Assembly (NCBI GenBank): GCA_003439945.1
Contig: QVRM01002067.1
Span: forward strand, 558,001 to 622,000
Direction: 5' to 3'
Length of the DNA stretch: 64,000 nucleotides
Origin: Dermanyssus gallinae
Taxonomy: Eukaryota; Arthropoda; Arachnida; Mesostigmata; Dermanyssidae
A program made the translations under genes and the position numbers. Each line of letters opens with the position of its first letter. Within the stretch, counting starts at the first letter, position 1. Shown here piece by piece: positions 11,219 to 22,329 of the stretch. Below the pieces are notes generated by a model that did not search any database, was not told the DNA's origin, and saw nothing but the letters and a program-made list of their open reading frames with translations.

Positions 11219-12480
11219 TTAACCCCGTGGCTGAAAAACAAGATCTAAGAAGGAATAAGCCGCTGTGGGCCCCAATTGAGGTAGTCTGCCCGCCGCGAAG
11301 TCAAGTTTGTCTCTTCGACTGTCTAATGCATTTGCAATGCCTGCCGGCAACAAGGGGACACCTAGCAGCCCCAGATTAACCTTGTAAACTACGCGACAGC
11401 CCGGAAGTAAGTCAAAAAGGTTAGTTAAATCTAACGGCTCAACTTCGTTGTGGGTTGTGACATACACTTCACATCTGACCGGGTTCAATGTCAGACCGCT
11501 AATAGCACCAAATTCAATAACTTTCCGTATGTCGTCAAGTACGGTCGGGAGATCCCCGCCCAGAACCTCGTCATCCAAGTACCAGGCATTAAGGGGGACT
11601 GCAGTGAATCCACCAATTCCTTGATACATAAGCAAAGAAGTGGAGGACCCAGGGGATCACCCTGCTGAAGACCTGTCTGCGATAGCAGAGCGCTGTGAGG
11701 CATTACCAGGTGGGATGGTGTTAAACCATAAACCAAGTTTTTCTGGTGAAACAGTAATGGTGCCCACGACTTGACGGCTCGAAGCAAATTGTCTCTCCGG
11801 ACGCTATTGAAGGCGTTTCGAAAGTCTAGCTTGACCATCACCGTTGGCACTTCGCAAAAATGCACGGACACAGTGGACTACTAACTCTGTACCCCCCGGG
11901 GTACCGAATCCTAGCTGGTTTGGCCAAGAGTTGCTGAAATAGTTTGCCTATTATCGTAGCAGCCGATTTTGGCCGCCAGTCTGCGAATGACTAAGGAACA
12001 GGCAATTAGACGTAATTAGCCATCTTTTTTTTTAATGCAAACATTCTTGCCCCAAGCATGAGTGGTAAAAGACAAGACGGGGGCGAGCCCCATCTGAGTA
12101 CATCCACCACTTTAGCAATGGCGTCTGGTAGTAGATTGGCCGTACTGCCCAGCACACCAGACAACAAGTCCTGCAACAGACGGGGTCGTATGAAGTCTGA
12201 GCCGGCAGCTGAACTTCTGCTAAATGTCTTCATCGCACTCAGTATCCCATCACGTGAGGTTGAAGAAGGCAGTGTGACTGCCGGCGGTGGGGGCTAATTG
12301 GGATGTTTGGAGCGGAGAGCTTCTGTATTTTCGTTGGCTGGCGCTAGCATGTCCTGGGAGCTCACCAATCTGGCAGCACCGGAGATGTCGCCTTCCGACA
12401 GCTTGACCTTCACTGGTCTGGGGAGGTCATCGTCAAGGTGGGCTATTACTTTGCGTCCTGATCCCTCTTGGTCAGATTCC
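11219..12480 (-). pseudogene. Family C ORF2: RT domain, several frames
   Basis: From the right: VKLSEGDISGAARLVSS (near 12400), LGARMFALKKK (near 12040), a damaged palm motif A region (VMVKLDFRNAFNSVRRD near 11820), LQQGDPLGPPLLC (near 11655) and AWYLDDEVLGG with YLDD at 11570-11581. The thumb ends near 11220. The YLDD box replaces the YADD of the other LINEs in the window and recurs in the copy at 8225. Frameshifts occur at about 12000 and 11640. Confidence 0.65.
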
Positions 12481-12674
12481 TAAGCCTTAATCCTGATGAA
12501 AAGTCGCGTAGGTTCTTCCTGACCAGTACAGACAGGGATTGATCATCCTTCCCGGCTCGAGGGAGTCGCAACACGACTGGAGCGAAGGAGAACACACATG
12601 TGGCCCTGTTAAAGTCACCGACAACAAAAGCATGATCGGCCTCCTTCCGTAATCGATGCACTCGGGTGCGCTGC

Positions 12675-13481
12675 CTAAACTTGCTGAAGAACTCTGGCCT
12701 CCATGATAATCCTGTTACGCTCACGGAGGTAAGCCACACGCGGACAAGAAGGCGATCCGGCCGCGTGAGAGCCACCAAAGTTTACACATTCCGATTGTTT
12801 GGTGCAACTGGACGCCAAATGATCAGATCCTCCACATTTCTTGCAGGCCTTGCGACATCGACGCCTTGAATTCTCGCCTTGAATGAGGCTTGAGCCGGGC
12901 AGGTTACCGTGACGGGTATCGACCCTATTGCAGAAAGTTGCGAAAGCTTTCTGGCAGCATCCTCTGAGTTTACCCATACGGATATAGCGGCTTTACTGCT
13001 TGATATCTTGCAGTCAGGGCAATTGGAATGAATAGCCTTACATAACCACAGCAATGTGCTATCTGCGAACTCACTTGAAGCGGAATCTTCGTTTGCTTTT
13101 CTCCGGATGACAACTTTAAAAGCGTTGAGTAGACCGCTAGACGCATCCAGTCTCAGTTTCTCCAACTGACGTTGCTCGCGAGATAGTCTTCTGCTCACGC
13201 TTTGACACCACCAGCGTAAATGGTTCGTCAGGTTCATTGCAACCTGTAACCTTTTTTCGCTTACACCCTGGCGCTACACCTTCTTCCACAATCTCCGAGG
13301 TTTCGGCACCTCTACTGGAGTCGACTTCTGATGCTTCAGAGGATGCGCCACCAGCCCTGCTGCCGACTGGCTTCGAGACACCGGCTTTGGCCGCGATTGG
13401 TGTCTCTTCGGCAATTGAGTTCCTAAGCTTGGAGATATCCAAACTGTCAGGCGGCTTACTGCCGCTGGGTTCCCCTGGCAT
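12675..13481 (-). pseudogene. Family C ORF1: gag-like protein with CCHC knuckle
   Basis: Three overlapping minus-strand frames make up a gag-like protein. The N-terminus is polar and Pro/Ser/Glu-rich, with a basic CKRKK cluster. A middle domain (FKVVIRRKA ... GSIPVTVTCP) follows, then a CCHC zinc knuckle CKKCGGSDHLASSC near 12850. A second knuckle (CVNFGGSHAAGSPSC) has lost its second Cys. The expected role is RNA binding. Two frameshifts break it. The gag at 28316-30166 has the same layout. Confidence 0.6.
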
Positions 13482-13534
13482 TGTCCTAGGCTTTTAAATA
13501 TCTTAGGACAAAAAACAATTCTAAAAAAGTTTAA

Positions 13535-13640
13535 AAAACAAATGCCGCACTTGGGATTTGAACCGGAACTTCGCAGCTGGCAGTCGCAGACGCTACCACC
13601 AGGCTACGACAGCTCCACGAGCCTAGCCCACACGTAAGCA
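13535..13640 (-). repeat. tRNA-like short repeat (SINE candidate)
   Basis: The minus strand contains an A-box-like TAGCCTGGTGGTAGCG and, about 30 nt later, a B-box GGTTCAAATCC, followed by a T/A-rich tail. The spacing suits an internal RNA polymerase III promoter. The arms do not fold into a clean tRNA, so a decayed tRNA-derived SINE or tRNA pseudogene is more likely than a working tRNA. Confidence 0.45.
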
Positions 13641-14048
13641 GTAGTGATCCCCGCCGCAGGTTGGTCACAGCCGTATGGCTAGCGATGACATCGACTTCGA
13701 GCTCTGAAGGAGTCAGGAACCCCTGAAGAGTAACCAGAGTGCCTCCAGGCGTATGGTGTGCACTGTTCGAACACTCACTATGGAAAGCCTAAATGATGCA
13801 ATTATCACTACGAAAATCACAATCAAGCCTCTCGTAATAGTTGATTTTGCGGGAGACAACACGAAACACGACCGAACTCCACCGCATCGAACGGTGAAAA
13901 AAATATATTTTGTTCTAATAGATATGCGCCTAAGTTTTCTGAGATAATGGGTTTGAAGAAACTTCAATTAATAAATCTCGAGACGGTAATACCAACAAAA
14001 ACGTAATTTGACTAGCAGATCCAACAACATCCGGGCAGCAGGAGACAA

Positions 14049-14105
14049 CAAAAACAAGGGAATAGCCGAATGCATTTAAACAAAAACAAGGGAATAGCCG
14101 AATGC
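14049..14105 (+). repeat. 25-bp direct repeat, period 32
   Basis: Two identical 25-bp units (CAAAAACAAGGG...GAATGC) at 14049-14073 and 14081-14105 are separated by ATTTAAA. They mark the left edge of the gag-like fragment that follows. Confidence 0.8.
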
Positions 14106-14815
14106 GAAGACGTAGGGTGATCAGGGACCGGGTCACTGGCTCCTCTCCCTGGTCTCCCTTCTCCTCGATGCAGCGTGTTGCTACCCTGTTGGTGAAGGTT
14201 CGGGCTGCGTTGGTCCTCAGCTTGCTGAACTGCGCACCCATGACGTTCCAGATAGCCTCGTCGCTGCGATTTGCCTCCCGGATAATAAGGATCCGCACGG
14301 GGCAGTCCCTTGTTATGCTGCCGGTGGCAATCGACGTGCTGCGTACAGGTCGGCTGTCCACTCAATTTCTGTGATCTCTTTGAGACCTTCCATAGAGCCG
14401 CCTTCGGTAACAAACCTTTCTAGCTCGGCCTTGCTGAGCGTCGCGTCTGCGTCTGTGTTGTCTGTCTGGCAGCCGGTAGACCGCGTTTTAACCGCGCGCT
14501 CGGTCTGGCATCCCGATTCCACTTTAGCTTTTTGGTCGGCCTGGCGACAATGGCATTGCTCCGGCGCGCCGGTAGACGTTGGGCTGGGTTCTGCCAGCAG
14601 GCGTTCCTTTTCCTTCAGCCAGGCAACCCTCAGGCTTTTCGCTGCCCCTTCTATAAGCGATTTCAGCTTCTTGTCTACCTTGACGAGGTAGTCACGCTTA
14701 TCCCTGGTCTGTGTATCCATTTCGTTGATGTAGCAGGCGATCGGGTCTATGGCCCTGAAAACTGGGCTCACTTCTTCACCTTCCCCTGCTTCTCCGGTAA
14801 GCTCACTCGTTGAGT
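14060..14815 (-). pseudogene. R1-type LINE ORF1 (gag-like), broken
   Basis: The frame from 14771 starts with a helical, charged region (VDKKLKSLIEGAAKSLR) and a Cys/Thr-rich part. It ends in ITEIEWTADL near 14360. A second frame then carries PVRILIIREANRSDEA and FTNRVATRCIEEKG to about 14110. This resembles N-terminal and core regions of R1-type gag-like ORF1 proteins. No zinc knuckles or ORF2 follow, because the element is cut at the direct repeat near 14050. Losing the 3' half while keeping the 5' half is unusual for a LINE. Confidence 0.45.
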
Positions 14816-15800
14816 AGCTGTGCTCGTGTGCCGCACGAGTCTCGTTCGCCGTGTCCTTAGTGTGGGAGAGAGGCTGGGCCTCGTTCCCCGCGTCCGCTGT
14901 GATCGCACCGCAATATAGCGATGATAGCGATCGGTGACCGTTGTAGCATCTTCCGGGGTTGGAAGATGCTTCCTCTCTCGGTCACAGGGGTGGATGGTGG
15001 CGCATCCGACGTTCCTGCTGCCTCCTCTTGTGTCGGTTTGGCCGATCCGGCATGCCCCGGGGGGGGCTTCGGCCGCCGAGCATCTCCTCCGCGCCCGCTC
15101 CCGACGCCGCACGCCTGAGTGGACTGCAGGGGGTGTGGGAGAGGGAGGAGAGGGGGAAGGGGGGGTGATCGGACGGTAGAGAAGAGGGAACGGTATGTGT
15201 CCACCAAGTCCCAGCTGGGACGGAAGCCTGCTCAGATTGTTATACACCTCCGCGGCGAGGGTGGGTGGAGTTGGGCAGAGCACGAACTCCCGACCCTTCT
15301 GCCGGGGTAACCTCCCAAGTTTGGGAAAGACTTGGGAGGTTACCCCTGTCTACCTCCCTGCGGTGCAGGGAGGCTGCGCAGGTTGCCTATATAAGGAGGG
15401 ACGTTGCTATGGAGAGGTGGCGAGGTGCCACCGGCTCCAGCTTTTAGCCGGTTTGACCTACGAGACTAGGATTTGGTAGGGTGGTCACTGGGACCCGCCG
15501 CCACCTCCTGCCCGAGTCTCGAGCGCCACCTGGTGGCAGAACCGGCGTAGTATCCAGCTCCTGCCCCAGTGGTCGCACAGTCCCGCGGTTCGGGTTGTGG
15601 GTCGTCTACGCGATCCTCTCCCTACTGACGCGACCCGCACGCCCCTTGGTGGCCACAACCGGACCTCGCTCGATCTGTCTCCGCTCAGTTGAGCGTCAGC
15701 CGCCAAGCTGAACGGACGCGCGCTGGCAGGCTGCTGCACCCTGGGAGTGGTGGCGACGCCTGGCGGCGGAATCCGCAGAGAACCAAAGAACAACAGAGAT
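14816..15800 (-). other. GC-rich leader, probable LINE 5' UTR
   Basis: This GC-rich stretch sits upstream of the minus-strand gag-like ORF1. Many short open frames cross it on both strands, but they look like by-products of base composition and have no domains. A 5' UTR with an internal promoter is plausible. It contains the perfect hairpin at 15304-15346. Confidence 0.4.
15304..15346. repeat. Perfect 16-bp stem, 11-nt loop
   Basis: GGGGTAACCTCCCAAG (15304-15319) is perfectly complementary to CTTGGGAGGTTACCCC (15331-15346). It is not followed by a T-run, so it does not look like a terminator. It may be a structural element of the LINE leader. Confidence 0.85.
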
Positions 15801-16909
15801 TCACTTAGCTGTAGGCCGTTGAGGTGGGCGGACGCGCCTTGCGAAGCTCTTCAAGCACTATCACACACCAAAGTCCACGAGAAGTTGCCAAAAGTCCGTC
15901 ACAATTGCACCACTGATGTCGAGTATAACACAGACGTCTATGGTAATTGCAAGAAACCGAAGAAAATTCCTTGCAAATCGTAGCAGGCGGAGCGCGTGAC
16001 CGCACTCGATGAGTGCCAGACCGGGACTGTGGCAGCGACCTGTTGAAGCGCGGCTGTTCCTTAGACTAGGCTATCTTCTTTTGAGTCCTTTCTGTGGGAG
16101 TCTGGGATCTTTCTTCGTAGAAAAGCACACTGAACACCAAGGGCATTGGCACTTAACCATTGATACTGCTTTTCCTGTGAAACAGAACAGTTGCGGGCTT
16201 TGCTGTAGCTGTCAACTTCGCATGTCTTGTTGCAAGAAAAACGCCGTTTTCATTGTCGATAATTGCATTTTGATATAATATACTATTTTTAAAACGCTTA
16301 ATAATTATATTCGAATGACGCCATGTCCCTAACGACATGTTTTAGAAGATTCATCGCTTTCCTTATTTTCCGCAAGCAAGTAGGAATCATATATTCGTAA
16401 CAATGATATGCTTGTTATTCAGCAGCAGTGCGTGCTTCGCAAAAGCATACTGGCTCTTCGTTATCGATTTCCTTCTGCAATAAGATCAATCGGTATGCAT
16501 GCGTAAAGTGGCAATGGATTTTTCGCCCAATAAAATTATTGTTATAGTACGCTCTGCGTCAGAAACTATAGGTATATTTATTGCGAAGCACTGTAAAATC
16601 ATACTATACATATTAGAAACTACAAGGACAGTTATTGCTCAGCTCTGTACAATAAAATAATCAGCGTTTTGGCAATTATCAATCCCAAAGTCATGTAACA
16701 ACGATTCTTATTGGGGTATTGGTTTTTAGTCTATACGTAGATCGTCTGCTACTCCTAACAGTACTACCGGACAACTCAGCTTTTCTCATTTCAGGTGGAC
16801 CCGTTTTGGTCAGCCGCAGACATATTAAACTTGTGCGCCATGCGGATCGCAATGAGCGGTAAGTTCTTCCTACGTCGCAACTGCGCGTGGTGGGCGCCAT
16901 AGTTTTAGA

Positions 16910-16912
<3 letters not shown>
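15801..16912. other. No gene recognised
   Basis: AT-rich sequence with only short open frames and no recognisable domain, RNA gene or repeat family. Confidence 0.5.

Positions 16913-16976
<64 letters not shown>
16913..16976. repeat. (TA)n microsatellite
   Basis: About 64 bp of uninterrupted TA dinucleotides. Confidence 0.95.
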
Positions 16977-16977
<1 letters not shown>

Positions 16978-18150
16978 TAATCTCGTCTCATTAAACGATT
17001 AGTAAGAGGGACAAGCTAATCTTAGACCCAGAATTTTGCTGAAGATGGCTTAATAATATGTTTGCCTTTCTCAATAATTTAGTAGCATATGTTTATCAAG
17101 GCCACCATAAAAATATGACTTTTCAAGAGACAGACAAATGCCGAGACATGCCAGCCTACCAGTAATAGGTCAGCCTTCGCAATGACTCGAAGAGACAATC
17201 ATATTGATCGGCCCTTGCCTTAAACAAGTAAAAGCACTATTGACCGAGGATAATACCTTTGTTCAAAGCACACAGTCCTTGACATTAATAGGTATATACA
17301 GCAGTAGTAGCGATGGCTTGGCGGAGGACCTCCTGGAGAAACTCAGCAAAGCGGCGACGGCGCCTTCCAACACATCTGGCAGGCGACCTAAATTGTCGCT
17401 TAGACACGGAGAATTCCCTCCGCACCACTGCATTGCTTGAGACCGATTGACAGTTTCGCATTTTCTGTCCTTGAGGTCACCTAGAGTGTGGATCATGAGT
17501 CCTCAATAAACCAGAAGCAAATCAGACTGGGAAAGCGCGTTAACGTAATTATGCTCTGCACCAGCCCGCACCGGTGACATCCCAAACAGCTGGATGTAGC
17601 GTCTCCCGCGGAACATTGCTCTATGGCACATTGAATCAAAGCGTCAGACCGACGGTCACTTAACTGGTTTAACTCTGTAGACCAAACATTTAGGGCTTTT
17701 GTCCAATTCCTGTAGCTGCGGTTGCTTCCGCGAGCAATTTGAAGAAATGAAAGAATCTTTGATTCTCTCCTAGCAAGAAGGGCTGCTTTTCATTCTTCAG
17801 GAAATCCAGTGTGTCATGGTCTGCCGGAGAAATAAGATGTTTGGCCCCGACCTAATACAAAATAAACGTATCAAGGCAGCTGTGTTTATGGTAATGCCAT
17901 GGACATGCTTATTTAAAACGTGTCTACACACAAGTGATCGTCTAGATGCATGGCTGGAGTATATAATGAAGGTGATCTCCAACAACAACGGCAATTCGAT
18001 GAACCTACTGTCCTAATGCCAATGACGGCGTGCTTCGAATACCTTCAGGGAGTACAAATCACAATTGGCGTTATTTTCCTGCTACTCTATGATGTGTGCG
18101 TTGATTATAGATGGCAATCATAACGTTTATGTCGAATCTTCTGACCAGTA
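16977..18150. other. No gene recognised
   Basis: Short open frames on both strands show no domain. A minus-strand stretch near 17260-17500 contains a GDL motif but no further LINE endonuclease motifs. Confidence 0.45.
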
Positions 18151-18473
18151 TTATATATATATATATATATATATATAGATATATAGATAGAATGGATAGA
18201 ATAATATATATAGATATGTATATGAATAGAAGAGATAGAGATAGATAATATTTAGAGATAAGAGTCTGATGAGATATAGGGAAGAGATATTAGAGAAGAG
18301 CTATGAGAGAGAGATGAGAGCGATATACGGAGATCTCTCCTCTCTATGGAGAGAGAGAGGATAGAGAAGGAAGAGAATCTATATAGGATATATGTATTAT
18401 ACTGGATATTAGATATAGATAGATCTGTGTATCAGTATCTTTATAGATATAATATATTATATATATGCTCTAC

Positions 18474-18537
<64 letters not shown>

Positions 18538-18552
18538 CTCTATCTCTCTCTC

Positions 18553-18567
<15 letters not shown>
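18151..18567. repeat. Degenerate TA / GATA / GAGA low-complexity block
   Basis: A (TA)n tract, then purine-rich TAGA/GAGA sequence, then TA again to the poly(T) at 18568. It directly flanks the 3' end of the family B LINE. Confidence 0.9.
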
Positions 18568-18584
<17 letters not shown>

Positions 18585-18735
18585 TTTGTGGAGGAGGGTG
18601 AATGCATTTACGCACGCTTCGAGTACGGATTATTTCCGCTCTCGAGAGCAGTGTGGGGCTCGACCCTGGCGGTTGGATGTTGGTCCGCCGAGACCACTAC
18701 CCACTAAACATACCTCCCCCCTTAAGCTTCACTCT

Positions 18736-18778
18736 CTAATGGCCCAGATATCCATAGAACAGTACTATGGGCCATTAG
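18736..18778 (-). promoter_or_regulatory. Family B 3' UTR stem-loop
   Basis: CTAATGGCCCA (18736-18746) pairs with TGGGCCATTAG (18768-18778), 11 bp, 21-nt loop. The same hairpin occurs at 42554-42596 and 3690-3732 with compensatory changes. It may be the structure recognised by the RT during target-primed reverse transcription. Confidence 0.6.
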
Positions 18779-18816
18779 GAGAAGTGGCGAGCGCCTAACG
18801 GATCATTTGGCCGAGG

Positions 18817-21800
18817 TCACTCACGGGTTCCCCCACCAGTCCGACGTGCTTGTCCCAACACCTGCGAACCCGTTTGAATACAAGCCACGTCATCTGTTGA
18901 TGTCGTAAGCGCTATCCGTTCTCTTCTGTACCTGCCAAGCTCCGCTTTCTTTTTCATCACCGCAGTTGCCATTTCCTCGCCCAGCCTCCATGCCGATGCT
19001 GTTCTGCATATGTACTCTACAAACGTTCTCATGTCACTTTTCGGCGGGTCTGGTATCCCGAATCCTTATTTTCCTGCTTCTTTGGCCCATCTCAATCGTA
19101 GCAGCGCTATGGCGGTTGTCCTTGCCTGCTCTAGTCCCTTGCATTTTAAGAGAGTGTGCTCGGGGTCATCGTCGATGCCGTCTTCACAGTGCACGCAGGC
19201 TACCGAGGGAGCTTTGCCTATACGAAATAGATAACTCTGAAAATCACCGTGCCAGTGAGACACTGCGTGAGGAAAAAGTTCATTTCTCCCGCCGGGCGGT
19301 CAATCCACTTCTTTATGTCCGGGATGAGCAGGCGAAGTGCATAACCCGATGAGCCTGCAGGAATGGCATCCCATTCTTCTTGCCACAATCTTATCGTCTT
19401 TTCCCTTTCAGCTTCTTTGTTAGATTCAGACCCTCCTTCCCGTATACTTTTCCTTTCATTCACTACCAAGTCCCAAAGTGGGGAGCCAGCCAGTACCAGA
19501 GCTGCGTTCGTGCTAACCGTGCGGTAGGCCTGCAGGATCCTAGGCGCCGCTGTTCTCTGCGTTCTTCTTAGGGCTGTTTTTGCCGTTCTCGTTTTCAAGG
19601 TGTTCTGCAGCCAGACTGGCGCCGCGAAAAGTGCAATAGACTCGGTAACCGACATTAGTAGTCGTCGCCGGCACTCCCGCGGGCCGTGTAAGTTTGGCAG
19701 AATCTTGCCTATCGCGTTAGCCGCTCTAGCCGCCTTGCCCGTACACTTTCTAATGTGATTTGTCCCCCTGAGACCCTTGTCTAGTATGACGCCAAGATAT
19801 TTGGCCTCTGTTCCCTGCTTGACTTCCTGGCCCGCCACCATCAGTTTCATGCTGTCTACTCTCTTCCGGCCTGTCAGAACGATGGCCTCGCTCTTTTCCG
19901 GGGCAAGTTGTAGCCCAGCGCTATCCATCCATCTCTTTGTGGACCAGAGAGCCATGTTTGTCTTTAATTCTAGTTCTTCCTCTGTTTTTGCTTGAGAAAT
20001 TATGGCTAAGTCATCCGCATAAGCAATCATTTCTACTCCCTCTGGGAGATCTTGTCTCAGGACGTCGTCATATGTTATGTTCCAGAGCAGGGGTCCCAGG
20101 ATTGACCCTTGAGGAACTCCTGCAGTCATGTCTATCTCCACTGTGCCGTTAAAAACTTTTCTGTCCTCTAAGTATCCTGAAACGGCTCTTACGAGAAATG
20201 AAGGGACCGCTTTTCTCACTAGGGTGTCTAAAATTCCTTTCCACGGCAGACTGTTAAACGCGTTCCTGACGTCGAGAAGGACTGTCACAAGGAGCTTTCG
20301 TTTATATATAGGTTCGCCGTGAAGCAAGTCAGCTTTGGCTGTTATTCGTTGTATTGCTGTAAGAACTGATCTTTTCTTGCGAAATCCATATTGATTGGAC
20401 GACAGGAGACCATGCTGTTCCGCAAACGTCCTAAGTCTGTCTTCTAAAATTGCCTCATACCCTTTTGCTAGGGTGTTCAGGAGACAAACGGGTCTGTACC
20501 CTCCGTTACTTTTGGGAATTAAAACCACTTCCGCTCTTTTCCAGTCTCTAGGCATTTCCCCACTTGCCATCGTTTTGGTAAAAACTGCCGCTACCACCTC
20601 CGGGTGTTCCCTGAAGAGCATCTTTACCGCTATAGGCGGAATGCCGTCGGGTCCTGGAGATCTCCCTGGCTTGAGCCTCTCCGCTGCTATCAATACCTCT
20701 GCGCGTGTGATAGGCGGGAACTCCTCTTCTTCTGAAGTTGTCCGTCTTCGTGCGTACGCTTCCTTATTAAAATGTCCATGCTGTGGAAATAGATTGTTTA
20801 AAATGTGTACGACCTCTGTGTCTGGCAGTGTGACTTTTGGGGCCTGCACGCCTCTCCCTCTAATCATTTTGTAGGGTTTTCCCCATGGCTTGTCATTTAT
20901 GTCCTTAATCATTTGCCGCCGGTAGAGCTTTTTGCTTTCCGCTATTTCGTTTTTTAAAAGCGCTCTGAGTCTTCTGTAATTTTCCAAGGCGAGAATCTCG
21001 GCCTCCCGGGTCCTGTGGCGTTTTTTGAGCTCCCTTTTGGCTCTGTTACAATCCGCCCGTTTTTGCGCTATGACGCTGTTCCACCAGTGTTTTGGCTGGC
21101 ATGTAGCCCTTCTTGGGTGAGGGCGCTTAGTAGCTCTACTGCAGGCCCTTTTGAGGGCGTCATGCAGTTATTTTGGGGTGTGGGGGGAAGTTGTAAGGAT
21201 TGCCTTCTTGAGTTCGCTCTTAAAGACTTCTTCGTCCTTGATCCTGTAGTACATCTTACTTCTTATAGGCAACGCTTTTTGCTGCAGTTCTAGCGTAAAC
21301 TCAACACAGTAGTGATCGCTGAGGTTTTCTTCTTCAGTGAGCACTGTCCAATCTTTTATTTTATTGGCTATTGTGTCGTTGCATAATGTTAGGTCGACCG
21401 TTGACTGATATCCAGCCCTGTGAAAGGTCGGGTCTTTGCCGTCATTCTGAATATACAAGTCCAGGCTGGCGGCCCATTCCATCAAAATATTTCCTCTCTT
21501 GTTGGTACGCCGCGACCCCCATGTTTCCGATGCCGCGTTGAAGTCTCCTGTAACGACTACGCCCTTTCCATTTATGGCTTTAGTTATTGATATTCCTATT
21601 TCACTGAGTAGTTCCTCGAGTTCGTCCAGGCTGCCGTTGGGGCTGCTGTAACAAGAGTACAGCCTCCATCCTTCTAGCAATTCTACCCATACAAACCCGG
21701 GCCCGCTTCCGTGTTTTGTGATTTGCGCGGAACCGGTTATTATAATTGCTGCACTCTTGGTTCGATCTAAAAACCATTCCTTTTTGTTTGTTGCCATCGC

Positions 21801-21914
21801 TTGATTTGGTTCGCTCACCGCCACTAGCTTGGCTCTTCTCCTTGTGGCTATCTCTTCGACCATGTCATGTGCGTATCTACTTCTGTTGCAGTTTACTTGA
21901 ATTATTTTAATCAT
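18817..21914 (-). pseudogene. Family B ORF2: APE endonuclease, RT, C-terminal CCHC
   Basis: ORF2 starts at ATG 21914 (MIKIIQVNCNRSRYAHD). The APE domain shows the first-strand Asn, SEPNQ, VVVTGDFNAASETWGS, STVDLTLCN and SDHYCVEF. RT shows GRSPGPDGIPP, GGYRPVCLLNT, NQYGFRKKRS, VTVLLDVRNAFNSLPW, AGVPQGSILGPLLWN and a catalytic YADD at 20010-20021, with thumb AKYLGVILDKG. The C-terminus has CVHCEDGIDDDPEHTLLKC, the CCHC finger of R1-clade ORF2. Only three lesions are seen: a TAA at 21168-21170 between endonuclease and RT (same frame on both sides), a frameshift near 19250, and a TAA near 19068. With all catalytic motifs kept it is a young but inactive copy. Confidence 0.85.
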
Positions 21915-22028
21915 GTTCATTGCTGTTGTGTAGAAGTTGTTCCTTGGTTCGCTGGTTGTTGGAAATGGGCCGCCCCTCTGGAGCCTTTTTGTGCCCAGCC
22001 ATCTGGTATATGCGTATATATCTATATA

Positions 22029-22083
<55 letters not shown>

Positions 22084-22292
22084 GCATATACCAGATGGCT
22101 GGGTACAGATGGCTGGGCACAAAAAGGCTCCAGAGGGGCGGCCCGTTTCCAACAACCAGCGAACCAAGGAACAACTTCTACACAACAGCAATGAACATGA
22201 TTAAAATAATTCAAGTAAACTGCAACAGAAGTAGATACGCACATGACATGGTCGAAGAGATAGCCACAAGGAGAAGAGCCAAGCTAGTGGCG
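21819..22292. repeat. Head-to-head inverted repeat of LINE 5' ends around (TA)n
   Basis: The left arm (21819 to about 22019) is the start of the minus-strand family B copy. The right arm (about 22081-22292) is the same sequence in plus orientation, including the ORF1 end and the first codons of ORF2. The arms differ by about one substitution and a 14-bp duplication (CAGATGGCTGGGTA) in the right arm. The centre is a (TA)n tract of about 60 bp. The right arm ends abruptly at a second TA tract at about 22294. Confidence 0.9.
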
Positions 22293-22329
22293 ATATATAA
22301 ATATATATATATATATAAGAAAAAAAAAA

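Larger units (their letters stand above)
10010..13490 (-). mobile_element. Family C LINE: gag-like ORF1, RT and putative RLE
   Basis: The minus strand reads, in order, gag-like ORF1 (13481 down to 12675), a linker, RT with YLDD (12230 to 11220), a GAWLHALP region, a CCHC motif and a nuclease-like C-terminus (10928 to about 10150). The 3' end lies near 10010 at an (ATT)n-like tail. About 800 bp separate the gag knuckle from the first RT motif, and no APE endonuclease motifs are seen there. Several frameshifts break both ORFs. The same order is found at 26080-30240 and in relics at 44807-46495. Confidence 0.7.
18568..22017 (-). mobile_element. Family B: near-complete R1-like LINE with poly(A)
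   Basis: On the minus strand the element runs from a (TA)n junction at about 22017 to a poly(A) tail (plus-strand T-run 18568-18586). It holds the last codons of ORF1, an almost complete ORF2, and a 3' UTR of about 230 bp. The ORF1 end (EGRPISNNQRTKEQ...) overlaps the ORF2 start as ATGATTAA, a usual LINE arrangement. Both ends touch TA-rich DNA. Fragments of the same family lie at 3566, 23977 and 42391. Confidence 0.85.

Noticed and set aside
12540..12700. AFVVGDFNRA, which looks like the GDFN motif of APE endonucleases
   Set aside because: No other APE motifs accompany it, the space is too short, and the context matches helical LEGDxxxA-type blocks repeated nearby in family C.
14857..15793. 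Many overlapping open frames on both strands in the GC-rich block
   Set aside because: Compositional by-products: no domains, no consistent codon pattern, and both strands equally open.
17204..17496. Open frames that hinted at a LINE endonuclease (GDLKDR)
   Set aside because: No second endonuclease motif and no similarity to other copies in the window.
18465..18707. Open frames made of long Ile-Tyr runs here and at 21867-22334, 23758-24024 and 38397-38777
   Set aside because: They are translations of (TA)n microsatellites.
18568..22017. Reading the ORF2 halves of family B as two separate genes
   Set aside because: Endonuclease and RT frames are identical in phase and separated by a single TAA, so it is one broken ORF.
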